A DNA stretch of 22,794 bases from an uncultured Lachnospiraceae bacterium (GTDB lineage: Bacteria > Bacillota > Clostridia > Lachnospirales > Lachnospiraceae), in contig CANRMO010000008.1 of the NCBI GenBank assembly GCA_947631755.1, forward strand, positions 1 to 22,794, written 5' to 3'. A program made the position numbers and the translations under genes. Shown piece after piece: positions 15,236 through 22,794 of this stretch. Every line of letters begins with the position of its first letter. The stretch's first letter is position 1. The notes below the pieces were generated by a model. That model did not search any database. It was not told where the DNA came from and worked only from the letters and a program-made list of their open reading frames with translations.

Positions 15236-15649
15236 TTAGCACTTCATAATTTTCACACTGGATCTGCTTCCCTCATCCAGCTCAAGGCTGGCATTCAGCT
15301 TACCGCCCACATTTGTGGGAATCCTTCCCGCTGATACGCCATTAACTACCAGTTTGTATTCCGCAGATGGTTCCATCTCCAGAGTAAAACTGATATCCCC
15401 CGCCGCCTCCACATCAAACTCGACGACTTCTTTATTGCCCTTGAAATTTGTCACGGTAGAACCAGGCACGGACTCATATACCAGAGAACCATTTCGTTCC
15501 AGCTTTGTGATTTCCTTGAATGTCTTAATCTTATAAGACGCTCCCTCAAATTCAAAACCGTCTTTCTTTGTCTTGGCATCCAGCAGATAATTTCCGAAAC
15601 TCAGTGTCCCCTTGTTGTCCTTAGTGATCAATTCTTCCACAACTGCCAT
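15236..15649 (-). CDS. Small conserved Lachnospiraceae-type protein, unknown function
   Basis: The 137-residue protein has no signal peptide or membrane segment and looks beta-rich. Characteristic parts are GTLSFGNYLLDAKTK, KIKTFKEITKLERNGSLVYE and a C-terminal half of alternating strands ending VKIMKC. From memory, near-identical proteins are common in Lachnospiraceae and are sometimes automatically labelled endosialidase. I see no catalytic features to support that and would not use the name. AGGAGG lies 9 nt before the ATG at 15649, and the longer frame to 15721 has no ribosome site. It lies between clpC and radA with its own likely promoter region (palindrome at 15702-15714) and a strong terminator, so it is probably transcribed alone. 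The Cys at the very end is notable. Confidence 0.85.
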   Translation of the reverse strand: MAVVEELITKDNKGTLSFGNYLLDAKTKKDGFEFEGASYKIKTFKEITKLERNGSLVYESVPGSTVTNFKGNKEVVEFDVEAAGDISFTLEMEPSAEYKLVVNGVSAGRIPTNVGGKLNASLELDEGSRSSVKIMKC

Positions 15650-15701
15650 TTTCCTTATCCTCCTTTGTTGTCTAGCGATACAGGCAATGTTCTGACATCT
15701 T

Positions 15702-15718
15702 CTGATAGTATCAGTATA
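15702..15718 (-). promoter_or_regulatory. -10-like box overlapping a perfect palindrome
   Basis: On the minus strand TATACT (15718-15713) resembles a -10 box for the small protein gene. The 13-nt perfect palindrome CTGATAGTATCAG (15702-15714) covers its downstream edge and the expected start site. No good -35 is seen. The placement fits a repressor site, but this is inference. Confidence 0.3.
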
Positions 15719-15784
15719 CAATATAATGACATGTTTTTCTATCTCTTTTTGTGAAATTTTTGTGGATTTTTCGCTGCGCCAGGA

Positions 15785-15838
15785 CAGAACCGCAATTCTG
15801 ACGTTTTCTGGTCAGCGGACGAAATCTGCATTTTGTCC
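15785..15838. other. Three adjacent short inverted repeats upstream of the small protein gene
   Basis: In the 293-nt gap 15650-15942 three dyads lie nearly head to tail: CAGAA/TTCTG (15785-15800), CTGAC/GTCAG (15798-15815) and GGACGAAAT/ATTTTGTCC (15817-15838). The last pairs over 9 bp with one G-U when read on the plus strand. They lie 105 nt downstream of the clpC stop. They could be weak terminators or processing sites for clpC mRNA, or protein-binding sites. Confidence 0.3.
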
Positions 15839-15942
15839 AGCCTATTATGCGACTTTTTTCTGCTTTTTCGCAGACAAAATACTCAGCAAAACAAGCACAA
15901 TAATTTCCTCCCCAAGTCAGAAAAACGGGAAAAACGCCTCTC

Positions 15943-18411
15943 TCACCCGGCATCCACACACCTCGCGGTGACCACGGCCCGGCCGTCGCACATTCCGATC
16001 TCAACGGCGTCCCCCATTCTCACCTCACCGCCTAGGACGGCCTCCGCCAGCACATCCTCCACCTCTGTCTGCAGGGCACGCCGGATCGGTCTCGCCCCGT
16101 AGTCGCGGTCAAATCCTTTCTCCGCCACATGGCTGGCTACCTCCTCAGAAATCCGCACATCCATATCCATCTGCTCCTTTACCCGTTTTACAAAGTTCGC
16201 GAGCATGATCTCCGTGATACTGTGAATATTTTCTTTATTCAGCACGTGGAATACAATCATCTCATCCACACGGTTTATAAACTCCGGTTTAAAGATGTGA
16301 CGGACTTCCTCCATCACCCCTTCTTTCATCTTTTTATAGTTCTCTTCCTCACTGGACACCTGGCCAAATCCCAGGTTTTTTGGAGAGATAATGCGGTTTG
16401 CCCCGGCATTTGATGTCATGATAATAATTGTATTCTTAAAGTTCACCTGTCTGCCCTGGGCATCCGTTATATGCCCGTCCTCCAGCACCTGTAAGAGCAT
16501 ATTAAAGACGTCCGGGTGCGCTTTCTCGATTTCATCAAACAGAAGCACAGAATAGGGTTTCTGGCGGACCTTTTCACTGAGCTGTCCCCCCTCCTCATAT
16601 CCCACATATCCAGGCGGGGAGCCGATCATCTTGGACACACTCTGCTTTTCCATATATTCCGACATGTCAACGCGGATCATATCCTTTTCCGAGCCGAACA
16701 CCGCCTCTGCCAGCGCCTTGCTCAACTCGGTCTTCCCCACACCGGTAGGTCCCAGGAACAAAAAGGAACCGATGGGGCGTTTCGGGTCTTTCAATCCCAC
16801 GCGGCCCCGGCGGATGGCGCGGGACACTGCCTGGACCGCCTCCTCCTGTCCGACTACTCTCTCGTGCAGGATGCTGTCCAGTTTTTTCAGCCGCTCCATC
16901 TCCTCACCGGCCAGGCGCTGTACCGGTATGTGCGTCCACTTTGAGACAATCTCTGCCACATGGCTCTCCCGGATGACGCGCTCCACTTTCTTTTCCTTCC
17001 TGGCGGCCTTCTTCTTCTCTTTCTTTATCTTGTCCTCAATCGCCCGCTCGTCCTCGCGGATGCTCATGACCATCTCCATGTCACCGGCGATCAGAGCCTG
17101 CTCCCTTGAGCGGTACAACTCCTCTGCCCGCTCCTGCAATTCACTGAGGGCAGTATTCCCCCCCACTAAAAGCTGCAGGCGGAACCTCGCCGCCGCCTCA
17201 TCGATCAGGTCAATGGCCTTGTCTGGGAGAAAGCGGTCATTGATATAGCGGACGGACAGACGCACCGCCGCCTCAATCGCCTCGTCACTGATCGTCACGC
17301 CGTGGTATTCCTCATAGCGGCCGCGAAGCCCTTTCAGCATACCGACCGTCTGCGCCTCTGTCGGCTCCTCAATAACTACTGGCTGAAAACGTCTCTCCAG
17401 AGCGGCGTCCTTTTCTACATGTTTGCGGTATTCCTCTCTCGTCGTCGCACCGATCAGCTGGACTTCCCCCCGCGCCAGTGCCGGTTTCAGTATATTGGAA
17501 GCATCGATGGCGCCCTCTGCCCCCCCAGCTCCAATAACCGTGTGGATCTCGTCGATAAACAGAAGAATATTTCCCGCCTGGCGCGTCTCCCTCAGTGCCC
17601 GCTTTATCCTCTCCTCAAACTCACCGCGATACTTCGACCCGGCCACCATTCCCGACAGATCAAGCGTCAGCACGCGCTTCCCGGCCACGGAATCCGGCAC
17701 ATTGCCCTCCGCGATCCGGATGGCCAGCCCCTCGGCAATAGCTGTCTTGCCCACGCCCGGCTCACCGATCAGGCAGGGATTATTTTTCGTCCGGCGGCTC
17801 AAAATCTCGATCACACTGTCAATTTCCTCCTCCCGCCCGAGTACCGGATCGAGAACGCCATCCTCTGCATACCGGTTCAGATCCCTGGCATACTGATCCA
17901 GCACCGGAGTGGATGACTGGTTTCTCCTGTTTTTCGTCCGGCTGGCAATCAGTTCATTTTTCGCCAGAGCCAGATCCCCGCCCACTGTCATAACAATGTC
18001 CATATAAATCTTCTGGATATTTGCCTCGGCAGCCAGGAGGATCCGGTAAGCCAGGCAGGAAGTGTCTTTCAGTATGGCGATCATCATGTGTTCCGTACCG
18101 ACCTTATCCATCTCCATCCTGGCCGCCTCCTCATCGCTCTTAATAAGGATCGACTCCAGTTTGGGGGACATATCCCCCTCAATTTTCTCAACAACAGCAG
18201 TGTTTCCCGTCCCGCAAAAATTTTCAATTTCAAACCGGATGTCATCTGAGGACAGGCCGTTTTCTTTCAAAACCCGGGACACAACCCCGGGGGCAGCACT
18301 GAGGCCGTAAAGCAAATGCTCTGTGCCGATCACCTGGCTCCCCACTCTGGCCGCAAACTTCGCCGCCTTATTGATCGCTTTTTCTGCATCCGCAGTAAAT
18401 TCTCTCTTCAT
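15943..18411 (-). CDS. clpC: ClpC-type AAA+ unfoldase, ATP-binding subunit of Clp protease
   Basis: ClpC unfolds proteins and feeds them to ClpP in the cytoplasm. The 822-residue protein has two N-terminal Clp repeats (TEHLLYGLS near 30 and TEHMMIAILKDTS near 106). The first AAA+ module has Walker A GEPGVGKTAI (216-225) and LLFIDEIHTVIGAGG. A UVR-like middle segment follows (REQALIAGDMEMVMSIREDE), and the second AAA+ module has GPTGVGKTELSKALAEAVFG and LLFDEIEKAHPDVFN. The loop KNLGFGQ supplies the LGF-type ClpP contact. The UVR segment and length separate it from ClpB and ClpA. GAGGAA precedes the ATG by about 10 nt. Unlike Bacillus, ctsR, mcsA and mcsB are not next to it, and I see no CtsR heptad or CIRCE element upstream. 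A cohesin-like protein gene lies 44 nt upstream. Confidence 0.95.
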   Translation of the reverse strand: MKREFTADAEKAINKAAKFAARVGSQVIGTEHLLYGLSAAPGVVSRVLKENGLSSDDIRFEIENFCGTGNTAVVEKIEGDMSPKLESILIKSDEEAARMEMDKVGTEHMMIAILKDTSCLAYRILLAAEANIQKIYMDIVMTVGGDLALAKNELIASRTKNRRNQSSTPVLDQYARDLNRYAEDGVLDPVLGREEEIDSVIEILSRRTKNNPCLIGEPGVGKTAIAEGLAIRIAEGNVPDSVAGKRVLTLDLSGMVAGSKYRGEFEERIKRALRETRQAGNILLFIDEIHTVIGAGGAEGAIDASNILKPALARGEVQLIGATTREEYRKHVEKDAALERRFQPVVIEEPTEAQTVGMLKGLRGRYEEYHGVTISDEAIEAAVRLSVRYINDRFLPDKAIDLIDEAAARFRLQLLVGGNTALSELQERAEELYRSREQALIAGDMEMVMSIREDERAIEDKIKKEKKKAARKEKKVERVIRESHVAEIVSKWTHIPVQRLAGEEMERLKKLDSILHERVVGQEEAVQAVSRAIRRGRVGLKDPKRPIGSFLFLGPTGVGKTELSKALAEAVFGSEKDMIRVDMSEYMEKQSVSKMIGSPPGYVGYEEGGQLSEKVRQKPYSVLLFDEIEKAHPDVFNMLLQVLEDGHITDAQGRQVNFKNTIIIMTSNAGANRIISPKNLGFGQVSSEEENYKKMKEGVMEEVRHIFKPEFINRVDEMIVFHVLNKENIHSITEIMLANFVKRVKEQMDMDVRISEEVASHVAEKGFDRDYGARPIRRALQTEVEDVLAEAVLGGEVRMGDAVEIGMCDGRAVVTARCVDAG

Positions 18412-18455
18412 TTATTCTATTCCTCATTTCTTCGCCTTTCCCGGCGCATAATCAT

Positions 18456-19496
18456 TTAAAATACATCCTTCTTTTTCATCGCCATCTTCAGCATTGCGAT
18501 CAGCATGCACAGGACAAGGACAACAAGTCCTGTAATAATCCCCAGCAATACATAATACGGAATCGGATAACTTCCTTTCTGCCCGTCAGATCCGGCCCCC
18601 TTATTTATCTTTTCAACCATATTCCCTGTATAGCGCTGGATTGTTTTCTCCTCTCTGTCATACTGATAAAATGTGCTCTCTCCAGAGGGCCCTCTCAGAT
18701 AGAGAAGGAGAAAGTTGTTATCCAGGTCGTTTTCAATCGTAAAAGCAGGAACTGTGACATTCTCAAGCTCTATGCTTGTCTGGATATAACCCGCCGGGAT
18801 CTTCTCTAATTCCGACGGATCCATCACCTCGAACTCGTATGAATTTTTCAGCAGAGTGATGCCCTGATCTTTCTTCACTTCGAGAGTGATGCTCCCGGCT
18901 GCCGTCTCTTCGGGTTCCGGTTCCTCTGTCGGCGCAGGAGTGGGGGTTGGCTCCCTCGTCGGCGCGGCAGTCGGTTCCGGCGTAGCAGTGGGCTCTGGCG
19001 TGATGACAGGCTCTTCTGTGGCGGTGGCGGCCGGCGCCTTTTTTTTCTTTTTCACTACGGAAATCATCAGCTGGTTACTGGACATGGAAAAAGACGTCCC
19101 CTCCTCGTCCAGCACTTTGATATCACCGTCCGTTGTCAGTGTAGTGTTCCCTTTCTTCTGGGCCTTAAACTGTAAAGAAAATGTTTTTTTGACGGCTGCC
19201 GTCTCATTTCCCACAGACTGCACATGGAGGACACCATTTCCCCCGGAAACTTTTGATCCCCCTTTTACAAAAAGCAGGATATCGGCGTCGTATACAATAT
19301 TAAATTCGGCGTCCAGAAACTGCTCTTCCGAGACCACCTGGCACACTACCGTAAAATTGTCTCCTTTTTTTATCTCCTGCTTTGCCGCCGTAAACTGGAT
19401 CGACCCGCTCCCGGCTTCCGCCCTCACCGGAAACAGAAGCGCCAGCAAAAATAAGAAAAAGGCCAAAAAAATGTGTGCGAATAGTTTTTGTCTCAT
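18456..19496 (-). CDS. Membrane-anchored cohesin-domain-like surface protein
   Basis: The 346-residue protein has a Sec signal peptide (about 1-28) and a beta-rich domain at about 30-148. That domain begins SIQFTAAKQEIKKGDNFTV and contains FLDAEFNIVYDADILLFVKG, the pattern of cohesin and related carbohydrate-binding folds. A Pro/Thr/Glu-rich spacer with repeated PEPTATPEPTA units (about 150-200) follows. A second extracellular domain (about 201-300) comes next, then a single membrane helix (about 313-340) and a basic tail ending KKKDVF. It should therefore stand on the outer surface, anchored at its C-terminus. In cellulosomes cohesins bind dockerins; no dockerin is seen in this window. GGGGGTG lies just before the ATG. 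It follows the wall-hydrolase gene by 40 nt, so the two are probably co-expressed. Confidence 0.75.
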   Translation of the reverse strand: MRQKLFAHIFLAFFLFLLALLFPVRAEAGSGSIQFTAAKQEIKKGDNFTVVCQVVSEEQFLDAEFNIVYDADILLFVKGGSKVSGGNGVLHVQSVGNETAAVKKTFSLQFKAQKKGNTTLTTDGDIKVLDEEGTSFSMSSNQLMISVVKKKKKAPAATATEEPVITPEPTATPEPTAAPTREPTPTPAPTEEPEPEETAAGSITLEVKKDQGITLLKNSYEFEVMDPSELEKIPAGYIQTSIELENVTVPAFTIENDLDNNFLLLYLRGPSGESTFYQYDREEKTIQRYTGNMVEKINKGAGSDGQKGSYPIPYYVLLGIITGLVVLVLCMLIAMLKMAMKKKDVF

Positions 19497-19536
19497 CCAA
19501 TCACCCCCGATACGATTTTATCCACCCGAAATGCTT

Positions 19537-21438
19537 CTATTGCGGAACAGCACAGGCCGCTTCCGGCATATCCTCATAGACAGGGATCGAAAACAGGATC
19601 GGCGTCTTGTTCAGCATCTCATCATAAGCTTTTTTCGTCTTGATTGCCTCCGAATAGGCCGCCTCCACATTCGTCATATACTGGTGGCTGTAGCGGGATA
19701 CTGCCGTGACATTGAACTTTTGCAGATAACCAGTATTCTGCCCCACTTTGATGTATTTAGACCCTATGTAATCTGCGCCCCCAAGTATGGAGCGGTAACG
19801 GTCTTTCCACGGGCGCAGGTACGTAGTTCCTGTAGACGCCCACTTCAGTCCGTTCAGCACCGGATTGGAACTGCTGGTAGCGCCGATATTATAAAAATTG
19901 AAAATACCAGGATACGAGTCATTTGTCCCCGTCACTGCGGTACTTGTAGTCGTCGCGCTCGTCACCACCTCCTGTCTCACGCGGGAGGCCAGATGATATG
20001 GGCTGACTCCGGAATACTTTGCCGCCTCCATAAATGCGTCAGCATATGAGATCGACTTCTGCGCGCCGGAGTTCAGATCTGCATACGAAAACGACTGGCC
20101 GGCAAAAGGCGTGTTCGACAATATCGTCTCCACACCAGCCTTTGTCTGGTACTGGGACTGATACTCCAGCAGCTCAAACTGGAATATGCTCCTGTCATTC
20201 AAAAAATTTCTCGGATCCATATAATAGGCAATCGCCTCCGCAGAGGCCGCCACCCAGGTCGAGCCGTCAAATACTTTCCATTTCCCGGTAGAAGCGTCAT
20301 AGGCGTCCGGCTCTGTTGATTTCCATGCCGCCGCCTTGGAGTTGGAGATCAGGTTAATCCCGGTCTTTGACTCGCTGGCAATAACGTCTCCCCATTTCAG
20401 CCCCGTCTTATATGCCTGGTACTGCCAGTACGGGTAATTCTGGTGCAGAGCGCGCAGGCCCGGCTTATAGGACTCCGGAAATCCCTGCTGCGTCATATAC
20501 TTTTCAAATTCCGCATCTGACATAGTAGTCACCGGAATTTTTTTCACCGTGGCAGGCTTTGCGAGTTTCACATATTTTGAATTGACATACCCTTTTTTTG
20601 TCTTGCCGTTGTAGGAAAAGGACAGCCTGTACCACCGGGTAGTTTTTCCATTTACCACATCTTTTATGATTGATACTGAGGCTCCTTTGGCAATCTTTAC
20701 GACAGAGGACCCGGCTTTCAGATAAGGGGAGGTTGAACCTTTTTTTGTCCTCACCTTCGCCTTTGACTTCACATTCATGATCGTCCCTGCGGCCGGTTTT
20801 GCCAGCGTCATCTTTACATAGCTGTTTCTCACATAGCCGTAGCGCGTCTTCCCTTTCCATTTAAAACGGATCTTAAACCACTTTTTCCCCTTTACTGTCT
20901 TCTCAGACAAAAGCTTGATCTGTTTTTTCTTTGGCAGCGTCACTTTCTTCTTTGCCAGCACTTTCCGTGCTCCCCCGGCTTTTTTGTACACCTTTGTCGC
21001 TTTCTGTATTTTAGCCGGGACAAGTATCGTGCCGTATGTTGTCTCATACCGGTATGACGTCACCGGCTGCACAGACGGCTGGGAATCCGGCGGCTGGGTC
21101 GTGGCCGCTGGGGGCTGGGACGTGGCGGCCGCATCCTGAGCTATATAGGCGGCAGACACATAGCCCGTCACCGTCGCGCCGTCTGCTGTACAGGTAATCT
21201 TATACCATGTCTGTGATTCCACCGTTTTTGTCTCTGTGATCGTCACTGCTGTCCCATATGGGATCGTCGACACTACATTATATGACGTGCCGGCTCCCTC
21301 CCGCACATTCAGGCCGCTGCTGGCGGTCACTGTCCCCGTCAGGCTGGCAGCCACAGAAATATCATGTCCCGCCGCTAAACACACAAAAAAACCAAGAACT
21401 GCTAAACACACTGCGATGCCTGCTCTTCTCATGTTCAC
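19537..21438 (-). CDS. SH3-domain N-acetylglucosaminidase, secreted cell-wall hydrolase
   Basis: The 633-residue protein has a signal peptide (about 1-31) and a bacterial SH3 domain at 35-100 (SSGLNVREGAGTSYNVVSTI). A Pro/Gln linker and two Lys-rich SH3-like repeats follow (about 140-208 and 215-292, each ending GYV-N-S-YVK). The C-terminal glucosaminidase domain (about 300-620) contains SPYHLASRVRQEV, whose Glu near residue 490 is the likely catalytic acid, then GIFNFYNIGATSS, LRPWKDRYRSILGGADYIG and a final SRYSHQYMTNVEAAYSEA. It would cut peptidoglycan beta-1,4 linkages outside the cell. The start is ambiguous: GTG 21438 is 5 nt after AGGAGG and ATG 21432 is 11 nt after. The ribosome site overlaps the end of the upstream methyltransferase gene, so translation is probably coupled. 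Confidence 0.9.
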   Translation of the reverse strand: MNMRRAGIAVCLAVLGFFVCLAAGHDISVAASLTGTVTASSGLNVREGAGTSYNVVSTIPYGTAVTITETKTVESQTWYKITCTADGATVTGYVSAAYIAQDAAATSQPPAATTQPPDSQPSVQPVTSYRYETTYGTILVPAKIQKATKVYKKAGGARKVLAKKKVTLPKKKQIKLLSEKTVKGKKWFKIRFKWKGKTRYGYVRNSYVKMTLAKPAAGTIMNVKSKAKVRTKKGSTSPYLKAGSSVVKIAKGASVSIIKDVVNGKTTRWYRLSFSYNGKTKKGYVNSKYVKLAKPATVKKIPVTTMSDAEFEKYMTQQGFPESYKPGLRALHQNYPYWQYQAYKTGLKWGDVIASESKTGINLISNSKAAAWKSTEPDAYDASTGKWKVFDGSTWVAASAEAIAYYMDPRNFLNDRSIFQFELLEYQSQYQTKAGVETILSNTPFAGQSFSYADLNSGAQKSISYADAFMEAAKYSGVSPYHLASRVRQEVVTSATTTSTAVTGTNDSYPGIFNFYNIGATSSSNPVLNGLKWASTGTTYLRPWKDRYRSILGGADYIGSKYIKVGQNTGYLQKFNVTAVSRYSHQYMTNVEAAYSEAIKTKKAYDEMLNKTPILFSIPVYEDMPEAACAVPQ

Positions 21439-21440
21439 TC

Positions 21441-22187
21441 TTACCTCCTCCGCTGTGCCACTATATATATCCTCCCGCTCTCCTCTGTGGGCCTGCCTTT
21501 CATGTCCTCACCAAAACAGTCCACAACCGCGAGCCCGTTTCTCTCAAGACAGCGCGTCAGCTCGTCCAGTCCATAGGCCCGCTGATAATGGGTTTCCTGG
21601 ATTCTCTCATACAGGCTCCCCTCCCGCTGTCTCTGAAAAATTGTCACAAGATACTCATGGATCTTTTCATCCTCGTAAAAATAATTTTCCCATATATAAC
21701 CGATCCGGTCATCCTGCCCGGCCCAGGTCCGATCCCCGATAATATTACGATAACAGTAAATTGTCTTCATGTCAAAAATAAAATAGCCGTCCTGTCTGAG
21801 GTATTTTCTCACACCAGTGAATACCTTGTCAAGTGCTGTTTCCTCCAATATGTAATTCATGGAGTCACAGACGCTGATCATCACGTCCACTGGCTCTGCC
21901 AGTTCCAGCTCTTCCATATCCTGGTGGAGATACAAGATCCCGGAACCGCTCTTCTCTTTCTTTTCCTGGGCCAGCGCCAGCATATCCTCTGACATATCCA
22001 CCCCGGTCACCTGATATCCGGCCCCCGCAAACAACTCTGACATCGTGCCGGTCCCACAGCCAAGCTCACAGAGCGTCCCGCCGGACACTCCCGCCCCGGC
22101 CAGATAGTCCCTCAGCCGCACAAACCACTCCCGATAGGGAATGTGATCCATCATCTCATCATACACACAGGCAAATTCTTCATACAT
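21441..22187 (-). CDS. Class I SAM-dependent methyltransferase
   Basis: The 248-residue enzyme begins MYEEFACVYDEMMDHIPY, a common opening in this methyltransferase group. Motif I is TLCELGCGTGTMSELF (about residues 38-53), followed by VTGVDMSEDMLALAQEKK with the ribose-binding acidic residue, then QDMEELEL and the motif IV region VDVMISVCDSMNYI. The acceptor is unknown. I choose the ATG at 22187, which has GGAG 5 nt upstream; the TTG start at 22226 would add 13 polar residues and has only a distant AAGGA. It lies 64 nt after addA and ends 2 nt before the glucosaminidase start, with that gene's GGAGGAGG inside its last codons. It is probably part of the same operon. Confidence 0.9.
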   Translation of the reverse strand: MYEEFACVYDEMMDHIPYREWFVRLRDYLAGAGVSGGTLCELGCGTGTMSELFAGAGYQVTGVDMSEDMLALAQEKKEKSGSGILYLHQDMEELELAEPVDVMISVCDSMNYILEETALDKVFTGVRKYLRQDGYFIFDMKTIYCYRNIIGDRTWAGQDDRIGYIWENYFYEDEKIHEYLVTIFQRQREGSLYERIQETHYQRAYGLDELTRCLERNGLAVVDCFGEDMKGRPTEESGRIYIVAQRRR

Positions 22188-22251
22188 AGCGTCTCCATTC
22201 TGTAAACCATCTTCGTCATCCGACAATGCCGTTGCTTTTCCTTATGTTCCG

Positions 22252-22794
22252 TTACGCAGGCCCGACACGGATCTCTTTTCCAAGGGAAAAGGAGTACAGA
22301 ACACACTCCACAACCGGCTTTTCCAGCATAGCCTCCAGCGCGTTTCGATACAGCTCCATCTGGGTGCGGTAGCGGTTGACAAGAAGCTCTTCCTCCCCCG
22401 GCCTCAGAGAATCGGTCTTGTAATCCATGAGCACGATCCCCTCCTCCGTCTCATAGTATCCATCTATGATCCCCTGAACTAAAACGCTCTGGGTCTCTTC
22501 TCTGTCTGGAAAAATCTCACGGGCGGGCCTGCTCATGACAAAGGGCTGCTCCCTGTGGAGTTTCCCACGGCCTGCCGCCTCTCTCATAGCTTGTCCCAGG
22601 CCAGAGGAAAAGAAATTCTGCAATCTCCGGTAATCCAGCACGCTCTCATCCTCCTCCCGCAGTCTCCCCGTGCGGATGAGAGCCTGCACATTCTCCCTTA
22701 TCCCATCCGCAGAATCTGTCCCGGCAAAATCAATGACCGCCATGACCTGATGCCAGACCGTGCCGTAGGCTGCGCCCCGGCGGGCGTCATCCGG
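22252..22794 (-). CDS. addA: ATP-dependent helicase/nuclease subunit A, C-terminal part (AddA), cut by window edge
   Basis: AddA with AddB forms the RecBCD-like helicase-nuclease of Firmicutes that processes double-strand breaks. Only the C-terminal 180 codons are in the window; the frame is open to the last base and continues upstream beyond it. The visible part is the RecB-type PD-(D/E)xK nuclease domain. GAAYGTVWHQVM at the edge is the usual lead-in helix with a catalytic His. VQGIIDGYYETEEGIVLMDY holds the metal-binding Asp, and DYKTDSL the D-x-K. The segment YRTQMELYRNALEAM is the family's final Q-x(6)-Y-x-A-type motif. The stop is TAA at 22252-22254. It would be the first visible gene of the minus-strand run that ends with clpC or radA. 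Confidence 0.9.
   Translation of the reverse strand, partial: PDDARRGAAYGTVWHQVMAVIDFAGTDSADGIRENVQALIRTGRLREEDESVLDYRRLQNFFSSGLGQAMREAAGRGKLHREQPFVMSRPAREIFPDREETQSVLVQGIIDGYYETEEGIVLMDYKTDSLRPGEEELLVNRYRTQMELYRNALEAMLEKPVVECVLYSFSLGKEIRVGPA

Noticed and set aside
14844..15242. Minus-strand frame spanning the structured intergenic block and the radA start
   Set aside because: It overlaps radA in another frame, is Arg/Cys-rich, and includes a terminator hairpin; not coding.
18886..20049. 387-codon plus-strand frame with a Gly/Ser/Val-rich repeat near its start
   Set aside because: It is the antisense of the P/T/E-rich linker of the cohesin-like protein and of the glucosaminidase 3' end. The repeat arises from the linker repeats, not from a separate gene.

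Overview
The window looks like a chromosomal segment of a Gram-positive gut anaerobe of the Lachnospiraceae (Clostridia). The reasons are the linkage of clpC with radA (sms), an addA gene, thyX, lipoprotein-type solute binding, a P/T/E-linked cohesin-like surface protein, strong GGAGG ribosome binding sites, and a small protein (15236-15649) of a kind I recall mainly from this family. I cannot name the genus from sequence alone.

Two regions differ clearly. Bases 1 to about 5700 are AT-rich and carry accessory genes: a lipoprotein, a 2H phosphoesterase (LigT-like), a class I methyltransferase, and then about 2.8 kb of decayed mobile DNA. That decayed stretch holds the C-terminal piece of a large serine recombinase, two unrecognised minus-strand fragments or genes, frameshifted plus-strand remnants, the second half of an IS630-type transposase, and a RhuM-family gene whose 3' end is damaged. 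From about 5700 rightward the DNA is much more GC-rich and gene-dense and looks like core chromosome.

The GC-rich part contains, left to right: a lipoprotein (+); asparagine synthase AsnB (-), divergent from a P-loop sulfotransferase-like gene (+); a chemoreceptor and a solute-binding lipoprotein in one operon (-) without a transporter; thyX (+) end to end with radA (-); then a long minus-strand run that is transcribed addA (cut by the window edge) > methyltransferase > SH3/glucosaminidase wall hydrolase > membrane-anchored cohesin-like protein > clpC > small beta-rich protein > radA. The run mixes DNA repair (AddA, RadA), protein quality control (ClpC) and cell-envelope work (hydrolase and cohesin-like protein).

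I see no tRNA, rRNA or CRISPR array. No clear new multi-gene system is evident. The best candidates for a second look are the chemoreceptor plus orphan binding-protein pair, the AsnB/sulfotransferase divergent pair, the membrane-anchored cohesin-like protein beside the wall hydrolase, and a highly structured intergenic block at 15080-15144.
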